43,290 bases of DNA from Candidatus Dactylopiibacterium sp. (lineage in GTDB: Bacteria > Pseudomonadota > Gammaproteobacteria > Burkholderiales > Rhodocyclaceae). Location of the stretch: the NCBI GenBank assembly GCA_031119555.1, contig JAVHXQ010000030.1, positions 1 to 43,290 on the forward strand. Direction: 5' to 3'. This document shows positions 25,525 to 36,637 of this stretch, piece by piece. Positions within the stretch are counted from its first letter, which is position 1. Each line of letters begins with the position of its first letter. The notes under the pieces were generated by a model. It did not search any database. It was not told the origin of the DNA and worked only from the letters and a program-made list of their open reading frames with translations. Both the position numbers and the translations under genes were made by a program.

Positions 25525-26061
25525 TCAGAACGGAATGTCGTCGTCGAAATCGCCGAAACCGCCTGCGGCCGGTGCCTGCGCGGGGGCCGGCGCCTGGCGC
25601 GGCGCGGCGGCCGGACGGCTGTTGTTGTTGTTGCGCGGCGCCTGCTGGAAGTCATCCCCGCCACGGCTCTGGTTGTAGTCGTCGCCACCGCCGTAACCGC
25701 CCCGGGCGCCGCCACCTTCGGCGCCGTCACGCGAGCCCAGCATCTGCATCTGGTCGGCGCGGATTTCGGTGGTGTACTGCTCGACGCCTTCCTTGTTGGT
25801 CCACTTGCGCGTGCGCAGGCTGCCCTCGATATAGACCGGCCGGCCTTTCTTGAGGTATTGCCCGGCGATCTCGGCAAGCCGCCCGTTGAACACCACGCGG
25901 TGCCACTCGGTCGCCTCTTTCTTCTCACCCGTCTGGCGGTCCTTCCAGGTGTCGGTGGTGGCCACGGTGATCGTGCAGAACGCGTCGCCACTGGGCGCGT
26001 AGCGGGTTTCGGGGTCGCGGCCGAGGTTGCCGATGAGGATGACCTTGTTGACGGATGCCAT
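25525..26061 (-). CDS. ssb: Single-stranded DNA-binding protein
   Basis: Tetrameric OB-fold protein that coats ssDNA in replication, recombination and repair. 178 residues: an OB domain (1 to about 110; [40 protein letters not shown]), then a Gly/Asn/Gln/Pro-rich linker that includes an NNNN run, then the acidic tip DFDDDIPF that recruits partner proteins. AGGAGA precedes the ATG. It is divergent from uvrA with a 185-bp gap, a pairing found in many proteobacteria. Confidence 0.98.
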   Translation of the reverse strand: MASVNKVILIGNLGRDPETRYAPSGDAFCTITVATTDTWKDRQTGEKKEATEWHRVVFNGRLAEIAGQYLKKGRPVYIEGSLRTRKWTNKEGVEQYTTEIRADQMQMLGSRDGAEGGGARGGYGGGDDYNQSRGGDDFQQAPRNNNNSRPAAAPRQAPAPAQAPAAGGFGDFDDDIPF

Positions 26062-26246
26062 GCTGTTTCTCCTGTGCTGGACCGGCCTCGTGCTGGCGTG
26101 TGTGACGAAGCGGTGCGGTTACCGCCGGACGGCGGCGACCCGCATGCTACCACTGCCGCAAGAGGCGTGGAGACCACGAAGTCTGGCATGGCCCTGCCCT
26201 CCGGGCTGGTTTATATTGTCTGGTTTTCTTGCCGGCAGCATGGGCC

Positions 26247-29081
26247 ATGGACTGGATCCGAATTCGTGGGGCGCGCACCCATAACCTCAAGAACATCAGC
26301 CTCGACATCCCCCGCAATCGCCTCACGGTGATCACGGGCCTGTCGGGTTCGGGCAAGAGCTCGCTGGCCTTCGACACCCTGTATGCCGAGGGGCAGCGCC
26401 GCTACGTGGAGAGCCTGTCGGCCTACGCGCGCCAGTTCCTGCAGCTCATGGAAAAGCCCGACGTAGACCTCATCGAAGGCCTCTCGCCCGCGATCTCCAT
26501 CGAGCAGAAGGCCACGAGCCACAATCCGCGCTCGACGGTGGGCACCATCACCGAGATCCACGATTACCTGCGCCTGCTTTTCGCGCGCGCCGGCACGCCC
26601 TACTGCCCCGAGCACGCGCGGCCGCTCGAGGCGCAGACCGTTTCGCAGATGGTGGATCACGTGCTGGCCCTGCCCGAAGGCACGCCGCTGATGATTCTTG
26701 CGCCTCTGGTGCGCACCCTCAGGGGCGACCATGCCGAACTCGTCGCCGAGCTGCGCGCCCAGGGTTTCGTGCGCCTGCGCGTGGACGGCAAGGTCTGCGA
26801 GATCGACCAGCTCGGCCCGCTGGAGGCCGAAGCGCAGCACGACATCGATCTCGTGGTGGATCGCGTGAAGATCCGGCCCGATTCGCGCCAGCGCCTCGCC
26901 GAGAGTTTCGAAACCGCGCTGGCGCACGCGGAAGGCCGCGCCGTCGCTTTCGAGATGGATTCCGGCGTCGAGCACCCCTTCTCCGCCCGCTACGCCTGCC
27001 CGGTCTGCGGGTTCGCGGTGCAGGAACTCGAGCCGCGCCTGTTCTCGTTCAACAATCCGGTGGGCGCCTGCCCGAGCTGCGACGGCCTCGGCCATCACGA
27101 TTTCTTCGACCCCGCCCGCGTCGTGGCCCACCCCGAACTGTCGCTGGCCTCAGGGGCGATCCGGGGCTGGGACCGTCGCAACCAGTTCTACTTCCAGATG
27201 CTGCAAAGCCTGGCCACCTTCTATGAGTTCGACATCGAAGCGCCCTTCGAGACCCTGCCCAGCGAGGTCCAGGACGTCGTGCTGCATGGCTCGGGCACCC
27301 GCGTGATCCCCTTCCGCTACCTTTCGGAATCGGGCCGCATGGTCGCGAAGTCGCACAGCTTCGAGGGCATCATCCCCAACCTGGAGCGCCGTCTGCGCGA
27401 GACCGACTCCCTCGCCGTGCGCGAAGAACTCGGCAAGTACCGTTCGACGCGGCCCTGCCCCGACTGCGCCGGCAGCCGTCTGCGCCAGGAGGCGCGTTAC
27501 GTGCGCATCGGCACGCGCACGCTGCCCGAGATCGGCGGTCTCGCCATCCGCGATTGCCACGCGTACTTCGCCAGCACCCGGCTCACGGGTGCGAAGGGTC
27601 AGGTGGCGGACAAGATCATGCATGAAGTGGCCTCGCGCCTGCAGTTCCTGATCGACGTGGGGCTCGATTACCTGTCGCTGAACCGCTCGGCCGACACGCT
27701 CTCGGGCGGAGAGGCGCAGCGCATCCGGCTCGCCTCGCAGATCGGCTCGGGCCTGACGGGCGTCATGTACGTGCTCGACGAGCCCTCCATCGGCCTGCAC
27801 CAGCGCGACAACGACAGACTGCTCGCCACCTTGCGCCGGCTGCGCGACATCGGCAACACGGTGATCGTCGTCGAACATGACGAAGACGCGATCCGCATGG
27901 CCGATCACGTCGTGGACATGGGACTGGGCGCGGGCGAGCACGGTGGCGAGGTCATCGCCATCGGCACACCCGAAACGGTTGCCGGCACGCCGGCCTCGAT
28001 CACGGGCGCCTATCTTTCGGGGCGCCTGGCGATCGCCACGCCCGCCAAGCGCCTCGCGCCCGACCCGGCCCGCCTGCTGCGCCTCGAAGGCGCGCGCGGC
28101 AACAACCTGCGCGACGTCGATCTCGAAATCCCGCTTGGCCTCCTCACCTGCATCACGGGCGTCTCGGGCTCGGGCAAATCGACACTCATCAACGACACGC
28201 TCTACGCGCTCGCCGCGCGCGAGATCCATGGCAGCAGCATGGAGCCCGCGCCCTATCGCGCGATTCACGGCCTCGACCAGTTCGACAAGATCATCAGCGT
28301 GGACCAGGCCCCCATCGGGCGCACGCCCCGCTCCAACCCGGCCACCTACACGGGGCTCCTGACCCCCATCCGCGAGCTTTTCTCGGGCGTGCCCGAAGCG
28401 CGCGCGCGCGGCTACGGGCCAGGGCGTTTCTCGTTCAACGTAAAAGGCGGCCGCTGCGAAGCCTGTCAGGGCGACGGCATGCTGCGCGTCGAAATGCACT
28501 TCCTGCCCGACGTCTTCGTCCCCTGCGACGTGTGCCACGGCAAGCGCTACAACCGCGAAACGCTGGAGGTCCGTTACAAGGGGCGCAACATCGCCGACGT
28601 GCTGGAAATGACGGTCGAGGAGGCGCAGCGCTTCTTCGAAGCGGTGCCCGGCGTGGCGCGCAAGCTGGACACGCTGATGGAAGTCGGGCTGGGTTACATC
28701 CGCCTCGGACAAAGCGCCACCACGCTCTCGGGCGGCGAAGCGCAGCGTGTGAAGCTCGCGCTGGAGCTTTCCAAGCGCGACACCGGGCGCACGCTCTACA
28801 TCCTCGACGAACCGACGACAGGCCTGCACTTCCACGACATCGAGCTTCTTCTCCGCGTGCTCACGCGCCTGCGCGACCAGGGCAACACCATCATCGTGAT
28901 CGAGCACAATCTGGACGTCATCAAGACGGCCGACTGGCTTGTCGACCTCGGCCCAGAAGGAGGTGCCGGAGGCGGCCAGATTCTCGCCTGCGGCACCCCG
29001 GAAGCCCTGGCGGCCCACCCCGCCAGCCACACCGGGCGCTATCTGGCGCCCTTGCTGGAGCGCGCCAGACGCAGCGCCTGA
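26247..29081 (+). CDS. uvrA: Excinuclease ABC subunit A
   Basis: Damage-recognition ATPase of nucleotide excision repair. 944 residues, full length. Two ABC modules are complete: Walker [11 protein letters not shown] and [10 protein letters not shown], signatures LSGGEAQRI and LSGGEAQRV, and Walker B with [10 protein letters not shown] and [10 protein letters not shown]. Zinc-binding pairs CPVC/CPSC and CEAC/CDVC are intact. [16 protein letters not shown] is the canonical start at ATG 26247; a TTG six codons earlier is unlikely. A TATATT at 26212-26217 may be the -10. I found no clean LexA box, so SOS control is not supported by the sequence. Confidence 0.98.
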   Translation: MDWIRIRGARTHNLKNISLDIPRNRLTVITGLSGSGKSSLAFDTLYAEGQRRYVESLSAYARQFLQLMEKPDVDLIEGLSPAISIEQKATSHNPRSTVGTITEIHDYLRLLFARAGTPYCPEHARPLEAQTVSQMVDHVLALPEGTPLMILAPLVRTLRGDHAELVAELRAQGFVRLRVDGKVCEIDQLGPLEAEAQHDIDLVVDRVKIRPDSRQRLAESFETALAHAEGRAVAFEMDSGVEHPFSARYACPVCGFAVQELEPRLFSFNNPVGACPSCDGLGHHDFFDPARVVAHPELSLASGAIRGWDRRNQFYFQMLQSLATFYEFDIEAPFETLPSEVQDVVLHGSGTRVIPFRYLSESGRMVAKSHSFEGIIPNLERRLRETDSLAVREELGKYRSTRPCPDCAGSRLRQEARYVRIGTRTLPEIGGLAIRDCHAYFASTRLTGAKGQVADKIMHEVASRLQFLIDVGLDYLSLNRSADTLSGGEAQRIRLASQIGSGLTGVMYVLDEPSIGLHQRDNDRLLATLRRLRDIGNTVIVVEHDEDAIRMADHVVDMGLGAGEHGGEVIAIGTPETVAGTPASITGAYLSGRLAIATPAKRLAPDPARLLRLEGARGNNLRDVDLEIPLGLLTCITGVSGSGKSTLINDTLYALAAREIHGSSMEPAPYRAIHGLDQFDKIISVDQAPIGRTPRSNPATYTGLLTPIRELFSGVPEARARGYGPGRFSFNVKGGRCEACQGDGMLRVEMHFLPDVFVPCDVCHGKRYNRETLEVRYKGRNIADVLEMTVEEAQRFFEAVPGVARKLDTLMEVGLGYIRLGQSATTLSGGEAQRVKLALELSKRDTGRTLYILDEPTTGLHFHDIELLLRVLTRLRDQGNTIIVIEHNLDVIKTADWLVDLGPEGGAGGGQILACGTPEALAAHPASHTGRYLAPLLERARRSA

Positions 29082-29191
29082 CGCCTCTCCCGACGCGCCC
29101 GACCCTCTGCGGGAGCGGCGGGCGGGCGCGGCGCCGCGTCCGGCCCGGCCAGCCGCCGCAAAAGCCCCCCCGGCGGAACGTCTGCGACAGG

Positions 29192-29225
29192 CAACAAAAA
29201 ACCCGCCTGAGGCGGGTTTTCTGTT
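29192..29225. terminator. Bidirectional terminator between uvrA and rplQ
   Basis: AAAACCCGCC, loop TGA, GGCGGGTTTT: a perfect 10-bp stem (29199-29221) with an A-run on the left and T-run on the right. It works for uvrA on the plus strand and, with TTTTTTGTTG on the minus strand, for the end of the ribosomal superoperon. It lies 25 bp after the rplQ stop. Confidence 0.92.
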
Positions 29226-29246
29226 GAAACCGGAACTGGGAGCGAA

Positions 29247-29633
29247 TTACTCGGCGGCAACCGCTTCGCTGGTCTCGGGACGGTCAACCAGCTCGACGTA
29301 AGCCATCGGTGCATTGTCGCCGACGCGGAAACCGCACTTCAGGATGCGCAGGTAGCCACCATTGCGGGAGGCATAGCGCGGACCGAGTTCGTTGAACACC
29401 TTCAGCACCATCTCGCGATCACGCAGACGGGCAAAAGCCAGTCGGTGATTCGCCAGCGACGGCGTCTTGCCGAGCGTGATCAGCGGCTCCACCACGCGGC
29501 GCAGTTCCTTTGCCTTGGGCAGGGTCGTCTTGATCGCTTCGTGGCGCAGCAGCGCGTTCGAAAGGTTTTGCAGCAGAGCCTTGCGGTGGGCGCTGGTGCG
29601 GTTGAGCTTGCGGAGGCCGTTACCGTGACGCAT
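29247..29633 (-). CDS. rplQ: Ribosomal protein L17
   Basis: Large-subunit protein at the exit-tunnel side, 128 residues. It starts [20 protein letters not shown], the invariant L17 N-terminus, and contains [19 protein letters not shown]. It has the short C-terminal tail normal for proteobacteria (ETSEAVAAE). It is the last gene of the alpha operon, 26 bp after rpoA, and is closed by the bidirectional terminator. Confidence 0.99.
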   Translation of the reverse strand: MRHGNGLRKLNRTSAHRKALLQNLSNALLRHEAIKTTLPKAKELRRVVEPLITLGKTPSLANHRLAFARLRDREMVLKVFNELGPRYASRNGGYLRILKCGFRVGDNAPMAYVELVDRPETSEAVAAE

Positions 29634-29659
29634 TTTCGTTATTCCCTATTCCTTGCTGC

Positions 29660-30640
29660 TCAGGCGGTCTTCTCGAGACCGGCCGGCGGCCAGTTTTCCA
29701 GTTTCATGCCCAGCGTGAGACCACGCGAAGCGAGCACATCCTTGATCTCGTTCAGCGACTTGCGACCCAGATTCGGGGTCTTGAGCAACTCGGTTTCGGT
29801 GCGCTGAATCAGATCGCCGATGTAATAAATGTTTTCTGCCTTGAGGCAGTTCGCCGAACGAACCGTCAATTCCAGATCATCCACCGGACGCATCAGGATC
29901 GGATCGATCTGCGGCGCAGCCGGCTTCACGTCGGCAACAGGCGTGCCTTCGAGATCGGCGAACACCGACAGCTGATCCATCAGGACGCGAGCGGCAAAGC
30001 GGATCGACTCTTCCGGATCCACGGCGCCGTTGGTCTCGATGTCGATGATCAGACGGTCCAGATCGGTACGCTGCTCGACACGAGCGCTCTCGACCTGGTA
30101 GCTCACGCGGCGCACCGGGCTGAACGAAGCGTCCAGAACGATACGGCCGATGACCTTGTTGTCACCGTTCAGCGGGCGCACGTTGCCGGGCACGTAACCA
30201 CGACCCTGCTCCACCTTGATCTGCATGTCGATCTTGCCGCCCGGGGCCAGGTGAGCAATCACGTGGTCCGGGTTGATGATCTCGACGTCATGCGTCGCTT
30301 CGATGTCGGAGGCCTTGACCACGCCTTCGCCCGACTTGGACAGGCGCAGCGTGGCTTCGGTACGGTTGTGCAGCTTGAGCACGACACCCTTGAGATTGAG
30401 CAGGATGTCGACCACGTCTTCCCGGACGCCATCCAGCGTCGAGTACTCGTGGAGCACGCCATCGATCGAAACTTCGGTCGGGGCGTGGCCCGGCAGCGAC
30501 GACAGCAGGATGCGGCGCAGCGCGTTACCCAGTGTGTGCCCGTAACCCCGCTCGAACGGCTCCATCACCACAACGGCGTGAACCGGGGAGACGCTTTGCA
30601 CATCGATGATGCGAGGCTTCAGGAGGCTATTACTCTGCAT
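29660..30640 (-). CDS. rpoA: RNA polymerase alpha subunit
   Basis: 326 residues. The N-terminal domain (1 to about 235), which scaffolds RNA polymerase assembly, has the dimerisation segment [21 protein letters not shown] linker (about 236-250) leads to the C-terminal domain that contacts UP-elements and activators, where [19 protein letters not shown] and the helix-hairpin-helix [16 protein letters not shown] are intact. It lies between rpsD (35 bp) and rplQ as in most bacteria. Confidence 0.99.
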   Translation of the reverse strand: MQSNSLLKPRIIDVQSVSPVHAVVVMEPFERGYGHTLGNALRRILLSSLPGHAPTEVSIDGVLHEYSTLDGVREDVVDILLNLKGVVLKLHNRTEATLRLSKSGEGVVKASDIEATHDVEIINPDHVIAHLAPGGKIDMQIKVEQGRGYVPGNVRPLNGDNKVIGRIVLDASFSPVRRVSYQVESARVEQRTDLDRLIIDIETNGAVDPEESIRFAARVLMDQLSVFADLEGTPVADVKPAAPQIDPILMRPVDDLELTVRSANCLKAENIYYIGDLIQRTETELLKTPNLGRKSLNEIKDVLASRGLTLGMKLENWPPAGLEKTA

Positions 30641-30675
30641 GTCCTATCCTTGTCACGAGTTGGCTTGAACTCGCA

Positions 30676-31305
30676 TTAACGCGAGTACAGTTCGACAACC
30701 AGGCTCTCGTTGATGGTCGACGGGAGCTCGGCGCGTTGCGGGTAGGCCTTGAAGGTACCCTTGGCGCCCTTGGCATCGACTTCCAGCCACTCGGGGAAAC
30801 CGCGGCCTTCGGCAGCTTCGAGAGCGGCCTTGGAACGCAGGTGGGTACGAGTGGATTCTGCCAGTTCGACCACATCCCCCGGCACCAGCAGGTATGACGG
30901 AATGTTCACACGCTTGCCGTTGACCAGCACGCCGTTGTGGCGCACGACCTGACGCGCTTCAGCACGCGAACCGCCAAAGCCCATGCGATAGGCGACGGCA
31001 TCCAGACGACCTTCCAGCAGTTGCAGCAGGTTTTCACCGGTCTGACCCTTGCGACGGTCAGCCTCGGCGTACACCTTGCGGAACTGGCCTTCGAGCACGC
31101 CATAGATACGACGGATCTTCTGCTTCTCACGCAGCTGCTGACCGTAACCGGACAGCCGCTGCCCCGACTTCTGGCCATGCTGGCCAGGCGCATAAGCGCG
31201 GCGCTCGATGGCGCACTTGTCGGTAAAACACTTCTCTGCCTTCAGGAACAGCTTCTCGCCTTCACGGCGACACTGACGGCATTTCGGATCGAGATTGCGA
31301 GCCAC
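30676..31305 (-). CDS. rpsD: Ribosomal protein S4, zinc-binding form
   Basis: Primary 16S rRNA-binding protein and, in enterobacteria, the translational repressor of the alpha operon. 209 residues. The N-terminus has four cysteines ([15 protein letters not shown]; residues 9, 12, 26 and 31), so this is the C+ zinc-finger form rather than the zinc-free E. coli type. The S4 RNA-binding domain [20 protein letters not shown] follows. Order rpsM-rpsK-rpsD-rpoA is conserved. Confidence 0.99.
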   Translation of the reverse strand: MARNLDPKCRQCRREGEKLFLKAEKCFTDKCAIERRAYAPGQHGQKSGQRLSGYGQQLREKQKIRRIYGVLEGQFRKVYAEADRRKGQTGENLLQLLEGRLDAVAYRMGFGGSRAEARQVVRHNGVLVNGKRVNIPSYLLVPGDVVELAESTRTHLRSKAALEAAEGRGFPEWLEVDAKGAKGTFKAYPQRAELPSTINESLVVELYSR

Positions 31306-31315
31306 GTTCTACTCC

Positions 31316-31705
31316 TTAGATGCGGCGACGCTTCGGCGGACGGCAACCGTTGTGCGGAACAGGCGTGATGTCCGTAATCGACGTAATCTTCAGACCCAGA
31401 GCGTTGAGGGCACGCACGGCGGACTCACGGCCAGGGCCGGGTCCCTTGATGCGCACTTCCAGGTTCTTCACGCCACACTCCTGAGCAGCCTTGCCCGCTG
31501 CTTCCGCAGCGACCTGGGCAGCAAACGGGGTGCTCTTGCGCGAGCCCTTGAAGCCGGCACCACCCGAGGTCGCCCACGAGAGTGCGTTGCCCTGACGATC
31601 GGTGATCGTCACGATGGTGTTGTTGAAGGATGCGTGAATGTGCGCAATGCCTTCGGCAACGTTCTTCTTAACCTTCTTGCGAATCTTCGCAGCAGTCTTT
31701 GCCAT
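31316..31705 (-). CDS. rpsK: Ribosomal protein S11
   Basis: Small-subunit platform protein of 129 residues near the mRNA exit. Recognised by [25 protein letters not shown] (in parts: [25 protein letters not shown]), [20 protein letters not shown] and the basic tail [21 protein letters not shown]. It lies 13 bp after rpsM and 10 bp before rpsD in the alpha operon. Nothing unusual. Confidence 0.99.
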   Translation of the reverse strand: MAKTAAKIRKKVKKNVAEGIAHIHASFNNTIVTITDRQGNALSWATSGGAGFKGSRKSTPFAAQVAAEAAGKAAQECGVKNLEVRIKGPGPGRESAVRALNALGLKITSITDITPVPHNGCRPPKRRRI

Positions 31706-31718
31706 GATCTACCTCAGA

Positions 31719-32081
31719 TTACTTCTTGCCAGCCATCGTCTTGCGCGGGCCCTTGCGGGTACGGGCATTGGTGCGGGTACGCTGACCGCGAACCGGCAGA
31801 CCACGACGATGACGAACGCCACGATAGCAACCAAGGTCCATCAGACGCTTGATATTCATGGTGACCTCGCGACGCAGATCACCTTCGACGGTGAACTTCG
31901 CAACTTCTTCGCGCAGACGATCCATCTGCGCTTCATCAAGGTCTTTCATCTTGGCGTTACGGGCGACACCCGCAACGTCACAGATCTTCTGGGCACGCGT
32001 GCGACCGATGCCATAAATGGCGGTCAGAGCGATCTCTGCGTGCTTGTGATTCGGAATATTGACACCAGCAATACGGGCCAT
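31719..32081 (-). CDS. rpsM: Ribosomal protein S13
   Basis: Small-subunit head protein that contacts the large subunit and P-site tRNA, 120 residues. [20 protein letters not shown] is the canonical start, [10 protein letters not shown] the helix-turn motif, and [16 protein letters not shown] the basic tail reaching the P site. It begins the alpha operon, 62 bp after rpmJ; that gap has a Shine-Dalgarno-like AAGGG but no clear promoter, so read-through from the spc segment is likely. Confidence 0.99.
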   Translation of the reverse strand: MARIAGVNIPNHKHAEIALTAIYGIGRTRAQKICDVAGVARNAKMKDLDEAQMDRLREEVAKFTVEGDLRREVTMNIKRLMDLGCYRGVRHRRGLPVRGQRTRTNARTRKGPRKTMAGKK

Positions 32082-32143
32082 GAACTTACCCTTTTATCGC
32101 GGAAAAGCGAAACGCATAAGTTTAAAGAAAACGGGGCTCAAAA

Positions 32144-32257
32144 TCAACCCTGACGCTGTTTGTGACGCGGATCTTCGCAGATCACGCGAACCACGCCCTT
32201 GCGACGGATGATCTTGCACTTGCGGCAGATCCGCTTAACAGAAGCTTGCACTCTCAT
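32144..32257 (-). CDS. rpmJ: Ribosomal protein L36 (zinc ribbon)
   Basis: A 37-residue protein found by translating the gap between infA and rpsM on the minus strand. It starts [14 protein letters not shown] and ends [11 protein letters not shown]. Zinc ligands Cys11, Cys14, Cys27 and His32 are intact, so it is the zinc-binding L36 paralogue normally placed here. AGGAG precedes the ATG. It closes the spc operon. Confidence 0.98.
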   Translation of the reverse strand: MRVQASVKRICRKCKIIRRKGVVRVICEDPRHKQRQG

Positions 32258-32282
32258 TTCTGACTCCTAATAACCGTTCCGT

Positions 32283-32501
32283 CTACTTCGAGCGGAATGT
32301 GATACGTCCCTTGCTCAGGTCGTACGGCGTGAGCTGCACTGTGACCTTGTCGCCGGGCAGGATGCGGATGTAGTGCATCCGCATCTTTCCGGAAATATGG
32401 CCCAGGACGACATGACCATTCTCCAGTTTCACCCTGAATGTTGCGTTGGGCAAAGTTTCGATGACCTCGCCCTGGAACTCGACGGCATCTTCCTTCGACA
32501 T
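32283..32501 (-). CDS. infA: Translation initiation factor IF-1
   Basis: OB-fold factor of 72 residues that binds the 30S A site during initiation. [40 protein letters not shown] and the end [11 protein letters not shown] match IF-1 throughout. Its place between secY and rpmJ is typical of betaproteobacteria and Gram-positives but not of E. coli, where infA lies elsewhere. Confidence 0.98.
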   Translation of the reverse strand: MSKEDAVEFQGEVIETLPNATFRVKLENGHVVLGHISGKMRMHYIRILPGDKVTVQLTPYDLSKGRITFRSK

Positions 32502-32507
32502 CGCGCC

Positions 32508-33833
32508 TTACCGAGGTAACGTGCTGCTGCCCTTGAAATTTGCCTTCTTGAGGAGGCTTTCGTACTGATGGGACATGATGTAGGCCTGAACCTGCGCCAT
32601 GAAATCCATCGTCACGACCACAATGATCAGCAGCGACGTTCCACCAAAGTAGAACGGCACCTGCCACTTCAGGATCAGGAACTCCGGCAGCAGGCACACC
32701 AGCGTCACATAGACTGCCCCGACCAGCGTGAGCCGCATCAGGATCTTGTCGATATAACGCGCGGTCTGCTCGCCCGGACGGATGCCCGGAACGAAGGCCC
32801 CGCTCTTCTTCAGGTTATCCGCGGTTTCCTTGGAATTGAAAACCAGCGCCGTGTAGAAGAAACAGAAGAACACGATGGCCGCAGCGTAGAGCAGGATGTA
32901 GATCGGCTGACCGGGCGACAGCGTCGCCGCGATGTCCTTCAGCCAGCGCATGCTGTCGGAAGACCCGAACCACTGAGCCGCCGTTGCCGGGAACAGGATG
33001 ATCGACGATGCGAAGATCGGCGGGATCACGCCCGACATGTTCAGCTTGAGCGGAAGGTGCGAACTCTGCCCACCGTAGATCTTGTTGCCGACCTGACGCT
33101 TGGCGTAATTCACCAGGATCTTGCGCTGCCCACGCTCCACGAACACCACGAAAGCCGTCACCAGCACGATCAGCACGCAGATCACAAGCGCCGCCAGAGG
33201 ATGAATGGCCCCCGTGCGGACAAGCTCCAGCAGCCCACCGATCGAACCCGGCAGACCGGACGCGATACCCGCGAAGATCAGGATGGAGATACCGTTGCCG
33301 ATACCACGCTCCGTGATCTGTTCGCCCAGCCACATCATGAACATCGTGCCCGTCACCAGCGTCGAGACCGCAGTAATGCGGAACAGGAGGCCCGGATCCA
33401 GAACCAGGTTGGGCTGCTGCTCCAGCATGATCGAAATGCCGATCGACTGGAACAGGGCCAAGGCCACGGTGCCGTAGCGCGTGTACTGGGTGATCTTGCG
33501 ACGACCCGCCTCACCTTCCTTCTTCAACGCCTCGAGCTGAGGCGAAGCGATCGACATCAACTGCATGATGATCGACGCGGAGATGTAAGGCATGATCCCC
33601 AGCGCGAAGATCGTGAACCGCGAGAGTGCGCCACCCGAGAACAGGTTGAACACGCCCAGGATGCCGGTCTTCTGCGACTCGAACAGTTTGGCAAGCTCGA
33701 CGGGGTCAATCCCGGGAACCGGGATGTGTGCCCCGATCCGATACACCACCAGAGCTCCGATCAGGAACATCAGGCGGCGCTTCAGATCGGCGAACTTGCC
33801 GGACTTACCTAACACTGGCGATTGAGTGGCCAC
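32508..33833 (-). CDS. secY: Protein translocase subunit SecY
   Basis: Channel-forming subunit of the SecYEG translocon, 441 residues with ten predicted membrane helices. Hallmarks: the N-terminal [25 protein letters not shown] (in parts: [25 protein letters not shown]), plug region [21 protein letters not shown], loop [15 protein letters not shown] for SecA/ribosome contact, and [13 protein letters not shown]. It lies 20 bp after rplO and 6 bp before infA within the spc operon. Confidence 0.99.
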   Translation of the reverse strand: MATQSPVLGKSGKFADLKRRLMFLIGALVVYRIGAHIPVPGIDPVELAKLFESQKTGILGVFNLFSGGALSRFTIFALGIMPYISASIIMQLMSIASPQLEALKKEGEAGRRKITQYTRYGTVALALFQSIGISIMLEQQPNLVLDPGLLFRITAVSTLVTGTMFMMWLGEQITERGIGNGISILIFAGIASGLPGSIGGLLELVRTGAIHPLAALVICVLIVLVTAFVVFVERGQRKILVNYAKRQVGNKIYGGQSSHLPLKLNMSGVIPPIFASSIILFPATAAQWFGSSDSMRWLKDIAATLSPGQPIYILLYAAAIVFFCFFYTALVFNSKETADNLKKSGAFVPGIRPGEQTARYIDKILMRLTLVGAVYVTLVCLLPEFLILKWQVPFYFGGTSLLIIVVVTMDFMAQVQAYIMSHQYESLLKKANFKGSSTLPR

Positions 33834-33853
33834 GTAGATACCCTGTCCTCTGA

Positions 33854-34288
33854 TTACTCAGCGACGGAGCCGCCAGCAGCTTCGATGGCAGCGCGCGCAC
33901 CCTTGGTCGCACCCACGCCACGCAGCGTCACCTTGCGGTCGATCGCGCCGGACAGGATCACCTTGGCCGACAGCGCTTCGATGGCCACGATGCCAGCCTG
34001 CTTCAGCGACAGCAGATCGATTTCATCGATGGGCAGCAGAGCGATCTCGCTCAGGCGCACTTCCACGTTGCGGGCAGCCGTCAGCGACACGAAACCGCGC
34101 TTCGGCAGACGCCGTTGCATCGGCATCTGACCGCCTTCGAAACCGACCTTGTGGAAACCACCGGCACGCGACTTCTGGCCCTTGTGACCACGGCCACAAG
34201 TCTTGCCCAGACCGCTGCCGATGCCGCGACCGACGCGACGGCGAGCCTTATTGGAACCCTCACCGGGTTGCAGCTTGTTGAGTTCCAT
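33854..34288 (-). CDS. rplO: Ribosomal protein L15
   Basis: Late-assembling large-subunit protein of 144 residues. It starts [20 protein letters not shown] with the basic glycine-rich [20 protein letters not shown] that threads into 23S rRNA, and contains [17 protein letters not shown]. The start codon abuts the rpmD stop with no gap, implying coupling. Confidence 0.99.
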   Translation of the reverse strand: MELNKLQPGEGSNKARRRVGRGIGSGLGKTCGRGHKGQKSRAGGFHKVGFEGGQMPMQRRLPKRGFVSLTAARNVEVRLSEIALLPIDEIDLLSLKQAGIVAIEALSAKVILSGAIDRKVTLRGVGATKGARAAIEAAGGSVAE

Positions 34289-34471
34289 TTAGCCCTCCCA
34301 CTTCAGCAGATAGGAGACCTTGTTGATCATGCCGCGCACTGCGGCCGTATCTTCAAGTTCCACCGTATGGTTGATACGACGCAGCCCCAGACCGCGCACA
34401 GTGGCACGGTGCGGCTGCTTGGTACCGATCAGGCTCTTGACGAGCGTGACGCGAATCTTCTTGTCGGCCAT
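34289..34471 (-). CDS. rpmD: Ribosomal protein L30
   Basis: Small large-subunit protein of 60 residues. [20 protein letters not shown] followed by [21 protein letters not shown] (split: [21 protein letters not shown]) is characteristic. It lies directly between rpsE (2 bp) and rplO (0 bp), the usual order. Confidence 0.99.
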   Translation of the reverse strand: MADKKIRVTLVKSLIGTKQPHRATVRGLGLRRINHTVELEDTAAVRGMINKVSYLLKWEG

Positions 34472-34473
34472 GA

Positions 34474-34998
34474 TTACCCCAGGATCTCTTCAACCGTCTT
34501 GCCGCGCTTGGCAGCAATCTCGGAAGCCGTGCTGGTGGCGAACAAGCCGTTCAGCGTGGCACGAACCACGTTGTACGGGTTGGTCGAACCCAGGCACTTG
34601 CAGATGACGTCGGTGACACCCATGACTTCGAACACGGCGCGCATGGCACCCCCGGCAATGATGCCGGTACCGCTCGGAGCAGGTTGCATCAGCACCACGG
34701 CGGCGCCGTGCTTGCCGACCACGGAGTGCTGCAGGGTGCCGTTCTTCAGCGACACCTTGGCCATCTTCGCGCGGGCTTCGTTCATGGCTTTCTGAACCGC
34801 CACGGGCACTTCGCGGGACTTGCCCTTGCCCATGCCGATACCGCCATCGCCATCGCCAACCACGGTCAGTGCGGCGAAGCCGAGAATACGGCCACCCTTC
34901 ACCACCTTGGTCACGCGATTGACCGAAACCATCTTCTCGCGCAGGCCGTCGTCACGCTCTTCTTGAGCCTGAACCTTCTTCGTCTGTTGCTTAGCCAT
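34474..34998 (-). CDS. rpsE: Ribosomal protein S5
   Basis: Small-subunit protein of 174 residues that lines the mRNA entry site and affects decoding accuracy. The dsRBD-like N-terminal part ([20 protein letters not shown]) includes the VKGGR loop where spectinomycin-resistance changes occur in other bacteria. The C-terminal domain has [20 protein letters not shown] and [12 protein letters not shown]. The loop looks wild-type. Confidence 0.99.
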   Translation of the reverse strand: MAKQQTKKVQAQEERDDGLREKMVSVNRVTKVVKGGRILGFAALTVVGDGDGGIGMGKGKSREVPVAVQKAMNEARAKMAKVSLKNGTLQHSVVGKHGAAVVLMQPAPSGTGIIAGGAMRAVFEVMGVTDVICKCLGSTNPYNVVRATLNGLFATSTASEIAAKRGKTVEEILG

Positions 34999-35009
34999 GA
35001 CTTTCTCGC

Positions 35010-35363
35010 TCAGAACTTCAGACCGTTTTCACGCGCAGCCTCGGCCAGAGCCTTGACGCGACCGTGATACTGGTAACCGGCGCGATCGAACGCAACCGAC
35101 TGGACACCTGCCGCCGCGGCACGTTCGGCAATCAGCTTGCCGACCGCAGCCGCCGCGCTCACATTGCCGCCGTTGGGCACGTCGCCCTTGACGCCAGCTT
35201 CCACGGTGGAAGCTGCGGCCAGGACGCGCGAACCGCAATCGGAAATGATTTGCGCATAAATGTGGCAGTTCGAACGGAACACCGTCAGTCGAGCGACCTT
35301 TTGCTCCGCGATACGGGCCCGAGTTTTGCGAGCCCTGCGCAAACGCGCTTCTTTCTTGTTCAT
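35010..35363 (-). CDS. rplR: Ribosomal protein L18
   Basis: 5S rRNA-binding protein of 117 residues. The start [36 protein letters not shown] and the C-terminal [20 protein letters not shown] match the family. It lies 11 bp from both neighbours. Confidence 0.99.
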   Translation of the reverse strand: MNKKEARLRRARKTRARIAEQKVARLTVFRSNCHIYAQIISDCGSRVLAAASTVEAGVKGDVPNGGNVSAAAAVGKLIAERAAAAGVQSVAFDRAGYQYHGRVKALAEAARENGLKF

Positions 35364-35374
35364 ATTCGTCCGCC

Positions 35375-35908
35375 TTACTTCTTCTTGGTTTCCTTCAGGT
35401 TCACCACCTCGTCGGCATACCGGACGCCCTTGCCCTTATAGGGTTCGGGAGAGCGGTAGGCGCGTACCTCGGCAGCCACCTGACCAACCTGTTGCTTGTC
35501 GACGCCCTTGATGACGATTTCCGTCTGCGAGGGGGTCTCCACCTTCACGCCGGCAGGCATCTGATGCACCACAGGGTGCGAGAAACCCAGCGAAAGGTTC
35601 AGCTTGTCACCTTGGGCCTGGGCACGATAGCCCACGCCAACCAGGTTCAGCTTGCGCTCGAAGCCCTTGCTCACGCCCACAACCATGTTGTTGAGCAGCG
35701 AGCGGAACGTGCCCGACATCGCGTTGGCGTTGTCTGCGCCCTGAACGGCCCTGACCACCACCGAAGAGCCTTCCGACTCGACGGTCACGGCGGGGTGCAG
35801 GCGTTGCTTGAGCGAACCCAGAGGGCCCTTGACAGTCACTTCGCCGGCTGCAATGGCCAGCTCAACGCCGGAAGGCAGCGCGATCGGATTTTTTGCTACG
35901 CGTGACAT
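35375..35908 (-). CDS. rplF: Ribosomal protein L6
   Basis: Large-subunit protein near the factor-binding site, 177 residues. The start [16 protein letters not shown] is canonical; 14 further in-frame codons upstream overlap the rpsH end and are not part of the family. The C-terminal repeat has [20 protein letters not shown] with the usual GKGVRY motif. Confidence 0.99.
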   Translation of the reverse strand: MSRVAKNPIALPSGVELAIAAGEVTVKGPLGSLKQRLHPAVTVESEGSSVVVRAVQGADNANAMSGTFRSLLNNMVVGVSKGFERKLNLVGVGYRAQAQGDKLNLSLGFSHPVVHQMPAGVKVETPSQTEIVIKGVDKQQVGQVAAEVRAYRSPEPYKGKGVRYADEVVNLKETKKK

Positions 35909-35918
35909 CGCTCTCTCC

Positions 35919-36314
35919 TTAAGCCACAACGCACAGCACTTCGCCACCAACCTTGTTGGCGCGAGCGCGGCGATCAGTCATGACGCCAGAGGGCGTGGAA
36001 ACGATGGCAACGCCGAGGCCGTTCATGACCTTGGGCAGTTCATCGCAGCCGCGATACACACGCAGACCAGGCTTGCTCACGCGTTCGATGCGCTCGATCA
36101 CGGGGCGGCCTGCGTAATACTTCAACGCAATCGTGAGTTCGCGCGAGGAACCCTCGCCACGCACCACGAAATCGTCAACATAACCTTCGTCCTTCAACAC
36201 TTGGGCGATCGCAACCTTCAGCTTGGACGACGGCATAGCAACCGAAGCCTTCTGAGACAGCTGAGCATTGCGGATGCGCGTCAGCATATCGGCGACCGGA
36301 TCAGACATACTCAT
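35919..36314 (-). CDS. rpsH: Ribosomal protein S8
   Basis: 16S rRNA-binding protein of 131 residues, and in E. coli the repressor of the spc operon. [20 protein letters not shown] and the C-terminal [20 protein letters not shown] are diagnostic. The first of two close ATGs is chosen because AAGGAG lies six bases before it. Confidence 0.99.
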   Translation of the reverse strand: MSMSDPVADMLTRIRNAQLSQKASVAMPSSKLKVAIAQVLKDEGYVDDFVVRGEGSSRELTIALKYYAGRPVIERIERVSKPGLRVYRGCDELPKVMNGLGVAIVSTPSGVMTDRRARANKVGGEVLCVVA

Positions 36315-36324
36315 CTCGATCTCC

Positions 36325-36630
36325 TTACCAGCTAGCCTTGGTCATGCCGGGCACTTCGCCCTTGAAAGCCACTTCACGCAGCTTATTGCGGCACAGACCA
36401 AATTTACGGAACACACCACGGGGACGGCCGGTCAGTTCGCAACGATTGCGCAAACGACTCGGGCTGGCATTACGCGGCAGCTTCTGCAGTTTCTGACGCG
36501 CTTCCATGCGCTCTTCTTCGGAGCGGGAAACGTCGTCGATCACCGCCTGGAGGGCAGCGCGCTTGGCAGCGAACTTCTCTACCGTCTTGCGGCGCTTCTC
36601 TTCGCGGTTGATAAGAGCCAGTTTAGCCAT
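36325..36630 (-). CDS. rpsN: Ribosomal protein S14, zinc-free form
   Basis: Small-subunit head protein of 101 residues, the long C- form lacking the CxxC pairs of zinc-type S14. [20 protein letters not shown] is the start; 20 in-frame codons upstream lie in the rplE end. [20 protein letters not shown], then the end [13 protein letters not shown], match family S14. Confidence 0.98.
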   Translation of the reverse strand: MAKLALINREEKRRKTVEKFAAKRAALQAVIDDVSRSEEERMEARQKLQKLPRNASPSRLRNRCELTGRPRGVFRKFGLCRNKLREVAFKGEVPGMTKASW

Positions 36631-36637
36631 GTCACCC

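Noticed and set aside
26206-26223. Possible LexA (SOS) box before uvrA
   Set aside because: CTGG-TTTATATTGT-CTGG resembles a CTG-N10-CAG spacing, but the right half is CTG-like instead of CAG, so the dyad is missing.
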